A stretch of 64,000 bases of DNA from Oscillospiraceae bacterium (GCA_900770285.1 CAAGJO010000030.1:1-64000), one strand, 5' to 3'. Counted from the stretch's first letter, positions 42,011 to 50,702 are shown. A program made the numbers and translations. Notes: generated by a model from the sequence alone, not told the origin.

Positions 42011-43327
42011 TCAGCCTCTTTCTGAGCAGAACTTAACTTCTTTACCCTCAAGAATCATATTTGTGGTTCTTACGGCACACATTTTTCCGCACATTGAGCA
42101 GGTATGTCTGTCAGTCGGAGGAGTCTGTTCAAAAAATTTCTTGGCTTTTTCACCGTCAATGGATATGTCAAACATATCGTCCCAATCCATACGATGTCTT
42201 GCGTCAGCCATTTTATCGTCCAGATCTCTTGCATGAGGAACTCCCTTTGCAATATCTGCGGCATGAGCGGCAATTTTGCTGGCAATAATGCCTTCCTTAA
42301 CATCGTCAACATCGGGAAGACGAAGGTGTTCCGCAGGAGTTACATAACAGAGGAAATCCGCTCCGTTTGCAGCGGCTATCGCTCCGCCTATAGCAGAGGT
42401 TATATGATCATATCCAGGAGCAATATCTGTTACCAATGGACCGAGAACATAGAATGGAGCACCGTGGCATATCTTCTTTTCCATTTTCATATTAGCTGCA
42501 ATTTCATTCATTGCCATATGACCGGGGCCTTCAACCATAACCTGAACGTCCTTATCCCATGCACGTTTAGTAAGATTGCCAAGCTCAATAAGCTCGGAAA
42601 TTTGTCCTGCGTCAGATGAATCTGCAAGACAGCCGGGGCGAAGTGCATCGCCGAGAGAAATTGTAACATCATATTCACGGAGAATTTCCAGGACTTCATC
42701 GTAATATTCATAGAAGGGATTTTCGTTGCCTGTCATCATCATCCAGGCAAAGAGAAGTGAACCGCCTCTTGAAACGATATTCATTTTTCTGCCTTCACGT
42801 CTGAAAGCTTCAACAGCGCGTCTGTTTATACCTGCATGAATAGTCATAAAATCTACGCCTTCTTCGGCATGAGCCTTTACAACTTTAAGAAAGTCTTCAG
42901 CAGAAATATCCAAAAGGTCTTTATCAAGATAGCCGATAGCGTCATACATTGGAACTGTGCCTATCATTGCTGGAGATTTTTCAATCAGTTCCTGACGGAA
43001 GTGATTTGTTTTTCCATAGTTGCTGAGATCCATAATTGCTTCTGCACCGAACTTTATAGCCATATCAACCTTTTGCATTTCAATGTCATAGTCTTTGGCA
43101 TCTCCTGAAATACCAAGGTTAACATTGATTTTTGTTTTCAGCCCTTCGCCGATACCCTCCGGAGAAATAGACTTATGATTTATATTGCAGGGAATTGCAA
43201 CCTTGCCTTGTGATACCAGATTACGGAGTTTTTCAGGGTCCATATATTCCTTTTCTGCAACTATTTTCATTTCATCGGTAATTATTCCTTTTTTGGCAGC
43301 TTCCATTTGTGTTTTATAATTTCTCAC
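42011..43327 (-). CDS. thiC: Phosphomethylpyrimidine synthase
   Basis: 438 residues, the short form of the radical-SAM enzyme that rearranges AIR into HMP phosphate. The C-terminal iron-sulfur motif is CSMCGKMC (CX2CX3C), one residue shorter than the CX2CX4C of E. coli-type ThiC. I take this as the form of the anaerobe clade, not damage. MVEGPGHMAMNEI and ADFLCYVTPAEHLRLPD are conserved. The start is GTG, with AGGAGG placed inside the end of thiD. The two genes overlap by 14 bases. Confidence 0.93.
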   Translation of the reverse strand: MRNYKTQMEAAKKGIITDEMKIVAEKEYMDPEKLRNLVSQGKVAIPCNINHKSISPEGIGEGLKTKINVNLGISGDAKDYDIEMQKVDMAIKFGAEAIMDLSNYGKTNHFRQELIEKSPAMIGTVPMYDAIGYLDKDLLDISAEDFLKVVKAHAEEGVDFMTIHAGINRRAVEAFRREGRKMNIVSRGGSLLFAWMMMTGNENPFYEYYDEVLEILREYDVTISLGDALRPGCLADSSDAGQISELIELGNLTKRAWDKDVQVMVEGPGHMAMNEIAANMKMEKKICHGAPFYVLGPLVTDIAPGYDHITSAIGGAIAAANGADFLCYVTPAEHLRLPDVDDVKEGIIASKIAAHAADIAKGVPHARDLDDKMADARHRMDWDDMFDISIDGEKAKKFFEQTPPTDRHTCSMCGKMCAVRTTNMILEGKEVKFCSERG

Positions 43328-44135
43328 AACAAGTCCTCCTTTTTATATATTTACTTTTCAAATTATATCCGTGATCAAGCGGTCCTCTGCCTTTGCCAAG
43401 ATTCAGTTTTGCGTTTATTGCACCTGTTATATACTCTTTAGCCAGCTGAACGGATTCAGAAAGGTCATATCCTTTTGCAAGGTTTGCTGCACAAGCAGAA
43501 GACAATGTACAGCCGGTGCCGTGAGTATTTTTATTATCAATTTTTTCTGACTGAAATATATAGCTTTTACCCTCTGCATACAGGATATCATTGCAGTTAC
43601 CGTAACCATGACCGCCTTTTATAAGAACATTGCAGCCATAAATTTCATACAGTTTTTTTGCAGCATTAAGCTTGTCGTTTGCAGTATTGATACTGACATT
43701 CAAAAGCTGCTCAGCCTCCGGAATATTCGGAGTTATTAAGGTTGAAATCGGAAAGAGATACTTTTTCAATGCTGAAATAGTTTCATTTTCCATAAACACA
43801 TTTCCTGCCGTAGCTTTCACTATAGTATCGGTGACGATATTTCTGACCTTATATTCCACAAGCTTACCGGCTATGATTTCTACAGCTTCCGGTGACGTAA
43901 GCATACCGATTTTCACTGCGTCAGGTTTTATATCGCTCAGTACGGCTTCAAGCTGCTCTGAAAGAAAATCATCCGGTACATTAAGAACTTGTCTTACAGC
44001 GGCAGTGTTTTGAGCAGTAAGGGAAGTTATAACGCTCATGCCGTAAACTCCATTGGCGAGAAATGTTTTCAAATCAGCCTGAATACCTGCTCCGCCGGAA
44101 CAGTCAGAGCCTGCAACAGTCAGTACGGTTTTCAT
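43314..44135 (-). CDS. thiD: Hydroxymethylpyrimidine/phosphomethylpyrimidine kinase
   Basis: 273 residues of the ribokinase family. It phosphorylates HMP and HMP-P on the way to thiamine. VAGSDCSGGAGIQADLKTF at the N-terminus binds substrate. LIKGGHG and NTHGTGCTLSSACAANLAKG form the anion hole and catalytic Asp/Gly region. First gene of the operon, just below the TPP riboswitch. The end of the gene carries the thiC ribosome site. Confidence 0.92.
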   Translation of the reverse strand: MKTVLTVAGSDCSGGAGIQADLKTFLANGVYGMSVITSLTAQNTAAVRQVLNVPDDFLSEQLEAVLSDIKPDAVKIGMLTSPEAVEIIAGKLVEYKVRNIVTDTIVKATAGNVFMENETISALKKYLFPISTLITPNIPEAEQLLNVSINTANDKLNAAKKLYEIYGCNVLIKGGHGYGNCNDILYAEGKSYIFQSEKIDNKNTHGTGCTLSSACAANLAKGYDLSESVQLAKEYITGAINAKLNLGKGRGPLDHGYNLKSKYIKRRTCCEKL

Positions 44136-44148
44136 ATTATGACCTCAC

Positions 44149-44184
44149 AAAAAAAGAGCTTTTACATACCCATGCAAAAGCTCT
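44149..44184 (-). terminator. Riboswitch expression-platform terminator
   Basis: On the minus strand AGAGCTTTT (44184-44176) pairs with AAAAGCTCT (44163-44155), then a run of seven Ts. It stands between the TPP aptamer and thiD, so TPP binding would end transcription before the operon. Confidence 0.88.
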
Positions 44185-44217
44185 AATAATTATCATAGAT
44201 TTAATCTTTGTATTATA

Positions 44218-44298
44218 GCTTTCCCTACGCAGGCATTAACCAACAGGTTCAAAGGGTCAGGCAAAGCCTATCTCAACTCAACTATGAGTTCCCCCAGC
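44218..44298 (-). promoter_or_regulatory. TPP riboswitch (THI element)
   Basis: The minus strand has the conserved core in order: GCTGGGGGAACTC, then GAGATAGGC for the CUGAGA-like part, ACCCTTTGAACCTG, then GTTAATGCCTGCGTAGGGA. This is the thiamine pyrophosphate aptamer. A consensus promoter is directly upstream and an intrinsic terminator downstream, so it represses thiDCE when TPP is plentiful. Confidence 0.95.
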
Positions 44299-44304
44299 AA
44301 TTTG

Positions 44305-44333
44305 ATTATACTACTTAAATATTCTATTGTCAA
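44305..44333 (-). promoter_or_regulatory. Promoter of thiDCE
   Basis: On the minus strand TTGACA (44333-44328), a 17-nt spacer and TATAAT (44310-44305), a full-consensus match. It begins 16 bases after the tyrS stop. Confidence 0.88.
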
Positions 44334-44348
44334 TAGCCGTTTCGGCAA

Positions 44349-45569
44349 TTATTTCTGCAATGTGACCTTATGGAACACTTTTTTACCCTTTTTGATGATT
44401 ACTGGGTTGGTAATATCAACTGTGCCTCTTGGGTCGGTGAATTTTTCCCCGTCAACAGAGATTGAATTCTGTGTAACCAAAGTTCTTGCATCTCTGTTTG
44501 AAGGGCTTATGCCTGTTTTTACAAGAAGTGTGAGGATACCTATTTTTCCGCCGTCAGTTTCATCGGCAGGAATTTCTGTTGTAGGCATATCCATACTGTC
44601 AGTGCCCTTTGAGAACAATGCTTTTGCAGCTGCATCAGCCTTATTGGCTTCTTCTTCGCCATGAACAAGTTTTGTAAGTTCATAAGCAAGAAGTTCTTTT
44701 GCTTTATTAAACTCTGCACCTTCCATATGCTTTTCCATTTCCTCAATTTCTTCGATAGGAACGAATGTAAGCATTTTAAGGCATTTAATAACATCGGCAT
44801 CGGCAACGTTTCTCCAATACTGATAGAAGTCATAAGGAGATGTTTTTTCAGGGTCAAGCCATACAGCGCCCTTTTCGGTCTTGCCCATTTTTTTGCCCTC
44901 TGAATTAAGCAGCAGGGTTATGGTCATTGCATAAGCGTCTTTGCCAAGCTTACGGCGGATAAGTTCTGTACCGCCCAGCATATTTGCCCACTGGTCATCT
45001 CCGCCGAACTGCATATTACATCCGTAATCAGTATAAAGCTTATAGAAATCATATGACTGCATGATCATATAGTTAAACTCAAGGAAAGTAAGACCACGTT
45101 CCATACGCTGTTTATAACATTCGTGGGAGAGCATTCTGTTAACGCTGAAATGTGCGCCTACGTCTCTTAAAAATTCAACGTAATTCAAATCCATAAGCCA
45201 ATCGGCATTATTGACGATTATAGCTTTATCATCGGAAAAGTCAATAAAATGGCTCATCTGCTTTTTAAAGCATTCAACATTATGAGCGATAGTTTCCTTT
45301 GTCATCATTTTTCTCATATCGGTTTTTCCGGAAGGGTCACCAACCATAGCTGTACCGCCGCCGATAAGCACAATAGGCTTATTGCCTGCCATTTGCAGAC
45401 GCTTCATAAGACAAAGCGCCATAAAGTGACCAACGTGCAGGCTGTCTGCTGTCGGGTCAAAGCCGATATAGAATGTTGCCTTACCGTTATTGATAAGTTC
45501 CTTGATTTCTTCCTCATCGGTAAGCTGAGCGAGAAGTCCTCTTCTCTGCAGTTCTTCAAATAATGTCAT
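44349..45569 (-). CDS. tyrS: Tyrosyl-tRNA synthetase
   Basis: 406 residues, class I synthetase. The HIGH-type motif is in DSLHVGH and the KMSKS loop reads KKMGKTEKG, the TyrRS form. YDFYKLYTDYGCNMQFGGDDQW holds the tyrosine site, and an S4 RNA-binding domain ends the protein (SPSNRDARTLV). The frame is open to 45584, but the codons before 45569 are the GGAGG ribosome site. A T-box leader controls it. Confidence 0.94.
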   Translation of the reverse strand: MTLFEELQRRGLLAQLTDEEEIKELINNGKATFYIGFDPTADSLHVGHFMALCLMKRLQMAGNKPIVLIGGGTAMVGDPSGKTDMRKMMTKETIAHNVECFKKQMSHFIDFSDDKAIIVNNADWLMDLNYVEFLRDVGAHFSVNRMLSHECYKQRMERGLTFLEFNYMIMQSYDFYKLYTDYGCNMQFGGDDQWANMLGGTELIRRKLGKDAYAMTITLLLNSEGKKMGKTEKGAVWLDPEKTSPYDFYQYWRNVADADVIKCLKMLTFVPIEEIEEMEKHMEGAEFNKAKELLAYELTKLVHGEEEANKADAAAKALFSKGTDSMDMPTTEIPADETDGGKIGILTLLVKTGISPSNRDARTLVTQNSISVDGEKFTDPRGTVDITNPVIIKKGKKVFHKVTLQK

Positions 45570-45597
45570 TTTATATTCCTCCAAATATATGATTTTA

Positions 45598-45868
45598 AGA
45601 CAGAGATTTTAAACAAAAATCCCCCGACAGAAAATCTGCCGGAGGACGAAATTACTCGTGGTACCACCTCTGTTTGCTGAGAGTTTCTCTCAACCTCAAA
45701 GCCTTTAACGCAGGAATACGGACTGTCTTTGAGAAAATATCTCTTTCTGGACAGCCTGCTCTGGAATGTAATTCGTACTTGTTTTTGTTGTTTTCTCACA
45801 CCTGCCGAAAACTCTCTGAAATTCAAAAAAACAAGCCTACTGTTTTTCCGTCATTGCATTTATATATC
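45598..45868 (-). promoter_or_regulatory. T-box leader of tyrS
   Basis: The minus strand has the T-box AGGTGGTACCACG (45669-45657), which pairs with the tRNA acceptor end. It is followed by a terminator stem (45646-45636 with 45630-45619) and TTTTTG. Further upstream lies a long stem I region. Two TAC triplets (45770-45768 and 45777-45775) lie where the specifier loop is expected, matching tyrosine; I cannot decide which is used. Uncharged tRNA-Tyr should favour readthrough into tyrS. Confidence 0.92.
45612..45648 (-). terminator. T-box terminator
   Basis: The stem CTCCGGCAG with CTGTCGGGGG is followed by ATTTTTGTTT on the minus strand. The alternative antiterminator uses the T-box sequence. 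Confidence 0.85.
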
Positions 45869-45874
45869 AATATT

Positions 45875-45903
45875 AATTTAGCACATTTCATTAGCATTGT
45901 CAA
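45875..45903 (-). promoter_or_regulatory. Promoter of tyrS
   Basis: On the minus strand TTGACA (45903-45898), a 17-nt spacer and TAAATT (45880-45875), with an extended TG before the -10. Nothing clear was seen in the remaining 45904-46036. Confidence 0.7.
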
Positions 45904-46036
45904 GTATTATTTAACATACAGGCAAATCAGAACTTTAGGTGATATTCTTTATGGAGCTTTAATATATATAATAGTATATTGACCGGAGCTGTGTTTTAGT
46001 CTTATTTAGTTTTATGCAGAAAGGAATGAATGGATA

Positions 46037-46309
46037 ATGTCAGAATTACAAGGTAAGCATAACTTAATACTTGAAAACCGTTCACACATGGTGCTTTCGG
46101 GAATAACCGATGTGGACAGTTTTAATGAAGAAGAAATAGTGCTTTTTACGGAATTGGGAGAGCTTTCAATTAGAGGAAAAAATCTTCATATTAATGAGAT
46201 GAGTGTTGATTCGGGAGATTTGTCCGTTGAAGGGGAGATATGGTCCATATTATACGGAGAGAAAGGACGAAACAAAAAACTTTCAGTTCTGGGAAAGCTT
46301 TTTAAGTGA
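46037..46309 (+). CDS. yabP: Sporulation protein YabP
   Basis: 90 residues. It matches the YabP/YqfC family, with NRSHMVLSGITDVDSFNEEEIVLFTELGELSIRG-type beta strands. In Bacillus it is needed for spore coat/cortex formation. Pairing with yabQ 15 bases downstream is the standard order. GAAAGGAATG lies upstream. No vegetative promoter is evident, as expected for a sporulation-sigma gene. Confidence 0.88.
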   Translation: MSELQGKHNLILENRSHMVLSGITDVDSFNEEEIVLFTELGELSIRGKNLHINEMSVDSGDLSVEGEIWSILYGEKGRNKKLSVLGKLFK

Positions 46310-46323
46310 GGTGAAAAATATTT

Positions 46324-46698
46324 ATGGAACCAATGCAGCTTGCAACTTTAACAGAGATAAAAATAATTCTGCTGGGATTGCTGTTGGGTGCGGTTCTTGG
46401 AGTTGTATACGATTTGCTGAGAATACTGCGGATTATCATAAGACATCACAAGGCAGTTGTTTTTGCTGAAGATTTTATATATATGCTGATATTCGGATTT
46501 GCTTTTTTTGTATTCAGTATAAGCTTTGCAAACAATATTCGGGCTTTTGTTTTATTTTCCATAATGGCAGGATGCCTTGCCGAAAGGCTTCTTATCGGGA
46601 ATTTTATTGTCAAATTCTCTGTAAGAATAAGAGGGATTGTATTTAAAAAGTCAAGACATAAATATAATAATAAAAGCAGTAAAAGTGAATCGGCTTAA
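46324..46698 (+). CDS. yabQ: Spore cortex protein YabQ
   Basis: 124 residues with about three membrane helices and a basic Lys/Ser tail. LLLGAVLGVVYDLLRILR near the N-terminus is the YabQ signature. Needed for spore cortex in Bacillus. GAGGTG lies upstream; co-transcribed with yabP. Confidence 0.85.
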   Translation: MEPMQLATLTEIKIILLGLLLGAVLGVVYDLLRILRIIIRHHKAVVFAEDFIYMLIFGFAFFVFSISFANNIRAFVLFSIMAGCLAERLLIGNFIVKFSVRIRGIVFKKSRHKYNNKSSKSESA

Positions 46699-46754
46699 AA
46701 TATTAAGCAATAGTTAATATTTTGCAAATAAAAAATAAACCAAAAGAAAATCAC

Positions 46755-46784
46755 TTGAAAGAAAGGTGTGAAATGTAGTATAAT
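46755..46784 (+). promoter_or_regulatory. Promoter of the DivIC/FtsB-like gene
   Basis: TTGAAA (46755-46760), an 18-nt spacer and TATAAT (46779-46784). Confidence 0.65.
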
Positions 46785-46832
46785 AATATAAATAAAATCT
46801 TGGGTGCAAGTGTATGAAAAGAGGGTGCTGTC

Positions 46833-47180
46833 TTGACCGATAATAACAAAAAATATAAGCTTTCCAAGAACAGTACTAACAAAAAGTATCGCAGAAAAAA
46901 GAAAAGAAAGCTTTCTAAAATACTTGGAACGATTCTTACAACAGGTCTTATCGTCTATGTTGTCGCAACTGTTGTTGTTCAGCGCTCTGATATTGCTAAA
47001 ATGAAAACAGCTAATGAAAATTTGCAGGCAAAGATTACACAGGCACAGCAGCAAAATGATGAATATACTCGTCTTTTAAAGAAAAATGATGAAAAAGAGT
47101 ATATGAAGCAAATTGCTATTGAGCGTTTGGGATATGCTTATCCCAATGAACGGAGATTTTATATAGTTGATGCTGAATAA
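46833..47180 (+). CDS. divIC: Septum formation initiator (DivIC/FtsB-like)
   Basis: 115 residues: a strongly basic cytoplasmic tail (about 1-30), one membrane segment (about 32-50), then a coiled coil (ANENLQAKITQAQQQNDEY) and the ERLGYAYPNERRFYIVD end typical of DivIC. It joins the FtsL/DivIB divisome complex. The start is TTG, 7 bases after GAGGG. Its place after yabP-yabQ and before an S1-domain gene matches the Bacillus yabPQ-divIC-yabR order. Confidence 0.85.
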   Translation: MTDNNKKYKLSKNSTNKKYRRKKKRKLSKILGTILTTGLIVYVVATVVVQRSDIAKMKTANENLQAKITQAQQQNDEYTRLLKKNDEKEYMKQIAIERLGYAYPNERRFYIVDAE

Positions 47181-47262
47181 CAGCATTTTTAAGTGATGGG
47201 GCTGCAGTTACCTTTTTGGTATATGCAATATAAAAAATGATTCGGGAGGAAAATAATAATTT

Positions 47263-47772
47263 ATGCAGCTTGAGGTTGGAAAGATTTATGAGGGGAAAGT
47301 GACCGGTATTACAAAATTCGGAGCTTTTGTTGAATTTGATAAGGACACAACAGGAATGGTACATATTTCTGAGGTTGCCAACACCTTTGTAAATGATATT
47401 AACGATTTTTTGAAAGTAGGGGACACTGTTAAGGCTAAGGTTATGACTTTGGGCGATGACGGAAAAATTGCATTGTCTATAAAAAAAGCTTTGCCGCAGG
47501 AACCTAAAAAGAAATTCGACAACGGCGGAAGAAAACCCAATAAGTCCTTTAATCAGTCAAAGGGCGGATACAATAAATCTTTTGAAAAAAAAGAACAGCC
47601 TCGTGATTTGCTGAAAAATCCTCCGGATGCTGTATTTGATGTTGACAGCAAAAGCGGAGATCAAAATTTTGAGGATATGCTTAACAAATTCAAAGCATCA
47701 AGCGAAGAGCGTTTTTCTGATTTGAAGCATGTTATGGATAATAAGAGAAAAAATTCATCAAGAAGAAGATAG
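47263..47772 (+). CDS. S1-domain RNA-binding protein (YabR-like)
   Basis: 169 residues. An S1 domain fills about 1-75 (GKIYEGKVTGITKFGAFVEF, GMVHISEV). A basic Gly/Asn/Lys-rich linker and a short acidic/basic helical tail ending RKNSSRRR follow. It lies where yabR lies in Bacillus. Likely binds RNA or ribosomes; role unknown. GGGAGG precedes the ATG. Confidence 0.82.
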   Translation: MQLEVGKIYEGKVTGITKFGAFVEFDKDTTGMVHISEVANTFVNDINDFLKVGDTVKAKVMTLGDDGKIALSIKKALPQEPKKKFDNGGRKPNKSFNQSKGGYNKSFEKKEQPRDLLKNPPDAVFDVDSKSGDQNFEDMLNKFKASSEERFSDLKHVMDNKRKNSSRRR

Positions 47773-47782
47773 TGTATGTACT

Positions 47783-47806
47783 AGGGGTGGTTTGAATACC
47801 ACCCTT
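47783..47806 (+). terminator. Probable terminator after the S1-domain gene
   Basis: AGGGGTGGT pairs with ACCACCCTT around a 6-nt loop. The following T-tract is weak (ATCATTTA). Confidence 0.5.
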
Positions 47807-47844
47807 ATCATTTATTAAAGAAAACTAAAGAATGAGGATTACTA

Positions 47845-48510
47845 ATGAAAAATAAAATTCTATGCTTTATGGTTGTTGTATCAACTTTGATTTTTTGCTC
47901 CTGCACATTTTTGCAGCCTCATGTTGAAGGTGATGAGCTTATTAAAAAGGCAAGAGAAGATTATAAAAATCTTGAAAGTGCAAAAGTTATAATGACCAAC
48001 ATGGATACAAATGAAGTTGAGCAGACTTTTACTTTTAAGTATGATGAAAAAGGCATGCTTTCTTTTTCGTATGAAGGAAAAAACGGCGATGACGTTTATG
48101 CTCAGTACGGTACACCAAGCAGATATGATACATATGAAAAAGGAACTCTTAAACATTATAATAAAGATGACAAGGATTTTATTGCTTACACAAAGGATTC
48201 CACACATCCACAGGCAAGCGAAGAACTGATTGTTTTTACGCCCAGAGCAGTGGCTGACGCATCAAAGACTACTGAGGGCGAAACTACACATATTCATCAT
48301 ACCTATGATACTGAAAAAATAAAAGCTGATCAGGAAATAAAAGAGTTCAGTGTAGATTACTATTTTGATGTTGACGGCGAACTGCTGTATTTTATTGAAA
48401 ATTCCGCACTGGAAACTGATGGAAAAACAAATAAACACAGCTATAAAGTTGAAATTACTGATAAAAATGAAGTTTCAAAGGTACCAAATACTGTAGCACA
48501 GTATGAATAG
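47845..48510 (+). CDS. Predicted lipoprotein of unknown function
   Basis: 221 residues. The signal peptide ends in a lipobox-like IFCSC with Cys20, pointing to a lipid-anchored surface protein. The rest is a beta-rich domain with repeated Tyr/Asp/Lys patterns, reminiscent of LolA/outer-membrane-lipoprotein-sorting-like folds in Firmicutes (DUF1571-type), but this is a guess. It stands alone between yabR and the S10 operon. No conserved motif gives a function. Confidence 0.65.
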   Translation: MKNKILCFMVVVSTLIFCSCTFLQPHVEGDELIKKAREDYKNLESAKVIMTNMDTNEVEQTFTFKYDEKGMLSFSYEGKNGDDVYAQYGTPSRYDTYEKGTLKHYNKDDKDFIAYTKDSTHPQASEELIVFTPRAVADASKTTEGETTHIHHTYDTEKIKADQEIKEFSVDYYFDVDGELLYFIENSALETDGKTNKHSYKVEITDKNEVSKVPNTVAQYE

Positions 48511-48597
48511 TATTTTTTTGTGTATAACTACTAAAAATATGCTTATAATGAGACTGAAATTCTACATATAAAATTTCTTGAAAAGAGCCGCAAACAC

Positions 48598-48626
48598 TTG
48601 AAAATTGTTAATTTATGATGTATAAT
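48598..48626 (+). promoter_or_regulatory. Promoter of the S10-spc-alpha superoperon
   Basis: TTGAAA (48598-48603), a 17-nt spacer and TATAAT (48621-48626). Nothing was seen in 48511-48597. Confidence 0.82.
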
Positions 48627-48632
48627 ATATCT

Positions 48633-49009
48633 TGCGTGACTGCACAGGGGCGATTGCACAATGTGCATCACTCCAAGATATGCGATGAAGTGAAAGGTTG
48701 CTGACGGTTTGTCAGGTAATTTTCACGGAGTATGTCCGATTTTAAACCGGGCGGCTTAAATACCAAACACTGTATGTGCTTATGCTTCTTGCGAATGGCA
48801 ACTATGCCTTTGCGTAAGCTATAGCTGTGCGTTTGTGCTTTAGTCCGGAATACCAAAAAGGTTTTCGGATTTTTTTATGAGATGTTAAGGAACACACGGC
48901 AGAGTGTAAAAATCAAATACGGGCTTTGCGGCTTGTTGTTTGTGAAAGGTGTTTAAAGGATATGCTTTATCCTGCCCCCAAGATAATTTTTCAAGAGGAG
49001 GCGATTTAA
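48633..49009 (+). promoter_or_regulatory. Long structured leader of the S10 operon
   Basis: About 375 nt from the predicted start of transcription to rpsJ, with no reading frame of note. It holds a nested hairpin, GTGAAA (48690-48695) with TTTCAC (48721-48726) enclosing CTGAC/GTCAG, and an intrinsic-type terminator at 48844-48876. This fits an autoregulated ribosomal-protein leader of the S10 (L4-responsive) kind, but I can identify it only by position and structure. An independent small RNA ending at the terminator is the alternative. Confidence 0.65.
48844..48876 (+). terminator. Terminator-like hairpin inside the S10 leader
   Basis: TCCGGAATACC (48844-48854) pairs imperfectly with GGTTTTCGGA (48860-48869) and is followed by seven Ts. 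The upstream stretch TCCGATTTTAAACC (48735-48748) could pair with the same right arm, as an antiterminator would. Confidence 0.65.
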
Positions 49010-49324
49010 GTGGCAGTCAATGAAAAGATCAGAATTAAGATCAAAGGCTACGAACACGCAGTAGTTGACGCAGCAGCAGCTAAGATAGTAGAGGCTGTAA
49101 AGCGTACAGGCGCACAGGTTTCAGGTCCTATTCCGCTCCCGACAGATAAGGAAGTTATTACAATCCTTAGAGCTGTTCATAAGTATAAAGACAGCAGAGA
49201 GCAGTTTGAAATGAGAACACATAAGAGACTTATTGATGTTATCAGACCTACAAAGGAAACCACAGCGGCTCTCGAGAATCTCGAGCTTCCTGCAGGTGTA
49301 AACATCGTAATGGAAATCAAGTAA
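49010..49324 (+). CDS. rpsJ: 30S ribosomal protein S10
   Basis: 104 residues, GTG start after GAGGAGG. IRIKIKGYEHAVVDAAA and the RTHKRLIDVI segment are typical; S10 also serves as NusE in antitermination. First gene of the ribosomal superoperon. Confidence 0.97.
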   Translation: MAVNEKIRIKIKGYEHAVVDAAAAKIVEAVKRTGAQVSGPIPLPTDKEVITILRAVHKYKDSREQFEMRTHKRLIDVIRPTKETTAALENLELPAGVNIVMEIK

Positions 49325-49422
49325 TTTCCAAAAGAGATTACAGGTAATCTCGTATACGGTGACAACACGCAGGTCATGTTGGGCAATTTGCTCAACCAAT
49401 AACCTATTTAGGAGGATTTAAA

Positions 49423-50061
49423 ATGGAAAAGGGAATCATCGGTAAGAAAATCGGTATGACACAGATTTTCGATGAATCAGGAAAAGTAATTCCTGTAACT
49501 GTTGTTGAAGCAGGTCCTTGCGTTGTCGTTCAGAAGAAGACAATCGAGAATGACGGCTATGAAGCTGTACAGCTCGGTTTCGGCGACATCAGAGCGAAGA
49601 ATGTCAACAAACCTCTTACAGGACACTTCAAAAAGGCTGACGTTGCTTTGAAGAGAACTTTGAAGGAATTCAGACTGAATGATATTTCAGCTCTTAACGT
49701 TGGCGATTTGGTAAAGGCTGACACATTTGCTGAAGGCGACATCGTAGATGTAAGCGGAACAAGCAAGGGTAAAGGCTTTGCAGGAACAATTAAGCGTTTC
49801 AACAATGCAAGACTTAAGGAAACACACGGTACAGGCCCTGTACACAGACACGCAGGTTCAATGGGCGCTTGCTCATCACCTTCAAGAATCTTTAAGGGCA
49901 AGGGACTTCCTGGCCACATGGGTCATGAGAAAGTAACTGTACAGAACCTTCAGATTGTTAAAGTTGACGCAGAAAATAATCTTATTGCAATCAAGGGCGC
50001 AATTCCGGGACCAAAGAACGGAACTGTTACAATCACAGATTGCATTAAGAAGAAAGCTTAG
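49423..50061 (+). CDS. rplC: 50S ribosomal protein L3
   Basis: 212 residues. GIIGKKIGMTQIF at the start and the HGTGPVHRHAGSMGACSSPSRIFKGKG-type loop that reaches the peptidyl-transferase centre are conserved. AGGAGG precedes the ATG. The stop meets the first codons of the rplD frame. Confidence 0.97.
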   Translation: MEKGIIGKKIGMTQIFDESGKVIPVTVVEAGPCVVVQKKTIENDGYEAVQLGFGDIRAKNVNKPLTGHFKKADVALKRTLKEFRLNDISALNVGDLVKADTFAEGDIVDVSGTSKGKGFAGTIKRFNNARLKETHGTGPVHRHAGSMGACSSPSRIFKGKGLPGHMGHEKVTVQNLQIVKVDAENNLIAIKGAIPGPKNGTVTITDCIKKKA

Positions 50062-50078
50062 TGGAAGGGGGATTTAAA

Positions 50079-50702
50079 ATGTCACAGATTTCAGTATTTG
50101 ATATGACAGGCAAAAAGGTAGCTGACACTGAGCTTAATGACAATGTATTCGGCATTACACCTAACAAGGGTATTATGCATGCAATGGTTGTAAATTATCT
50201 TGCAAACCAGAGACAGGGTACACAGTCAACACTTACAAGAACAGAGGTAAGCGGCGGCGGAAGAAAGCCTTGGAGACAAAAGGGAACAGGTCATGCAAGA
50301 CAGGGTTCAACAAGAGCTCCACAGTGGACACACGGCGGCGTTGCACTTGGACCTAAACCAAGAGATTACAGCTACTCACTTAACAAGAAAGAAAAAAGAC
50401 TGGGAATGAAGTCAGCTCTTTCAACAAAGGTTATTGACAACAACATGATAGTTGTTGACGCTCTTAAGACTGAAGAGTACAAGACAAAAACAATCGTTGA
50501 AATGCTTAAGGCTCTTAACGCTGACGGCAAGGCTCTTATCGTAACATCTGAAAAGGATGACAAGCTTGTAAAGAGCGCTGCAAACATTCCGGGAATTAAA
50601 ACAGCTACAGTAAACACACTTAATGTTTACGACATTCTGAACTATGATAAATTCATCGTTGCTTCAGACGCTGTAACAAAGATTGAGGAGGTTTATGCAT
50701 AA
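50079..50702 (+). CDS. rplD: 50S ribosomal protein L4
   Basis: 207 residues from the ATG at 50079, which follows GGAAGGGGG. The frame is open to a GTG at 50061, but that part is the ribosome site. The extended tunnel loop (SGGGRKPWRQKGTGHARQG) is intact. The gene overlaps rplW by one base (TAATG). L4 controls S10 operons in enterobacteria; whether it does so here is unknown. Confidence 0.96.
   Translation: MSQISVFDMTGKKVADTELNDNVFGITPNKGIMHAMVVNYLANQRQGTQSTLTRTEVSGGGRKPWRQKGTGHARQGSTRAPQWTHGGVALGPKPRDYSYSLNKKEKRLGMKSALSTKVIDNNMIVVDALKTEEYKTKTIVEMLKALNADGKALIVTSEKDDKLVKSAANIPGIKTATVNTLNVYDILNYDKFIVASDAVTKIEEVYA

Noticed and set aside
42011..43327. ThiC with a damaged iron-sulfur motif (CX2CX3C)
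   Set aside because: All three cysteines are present and the rest of the protein is intact; the shorter spacing fits the short ThiC form that I associate with anaerobes, so I do not count it as a defect.
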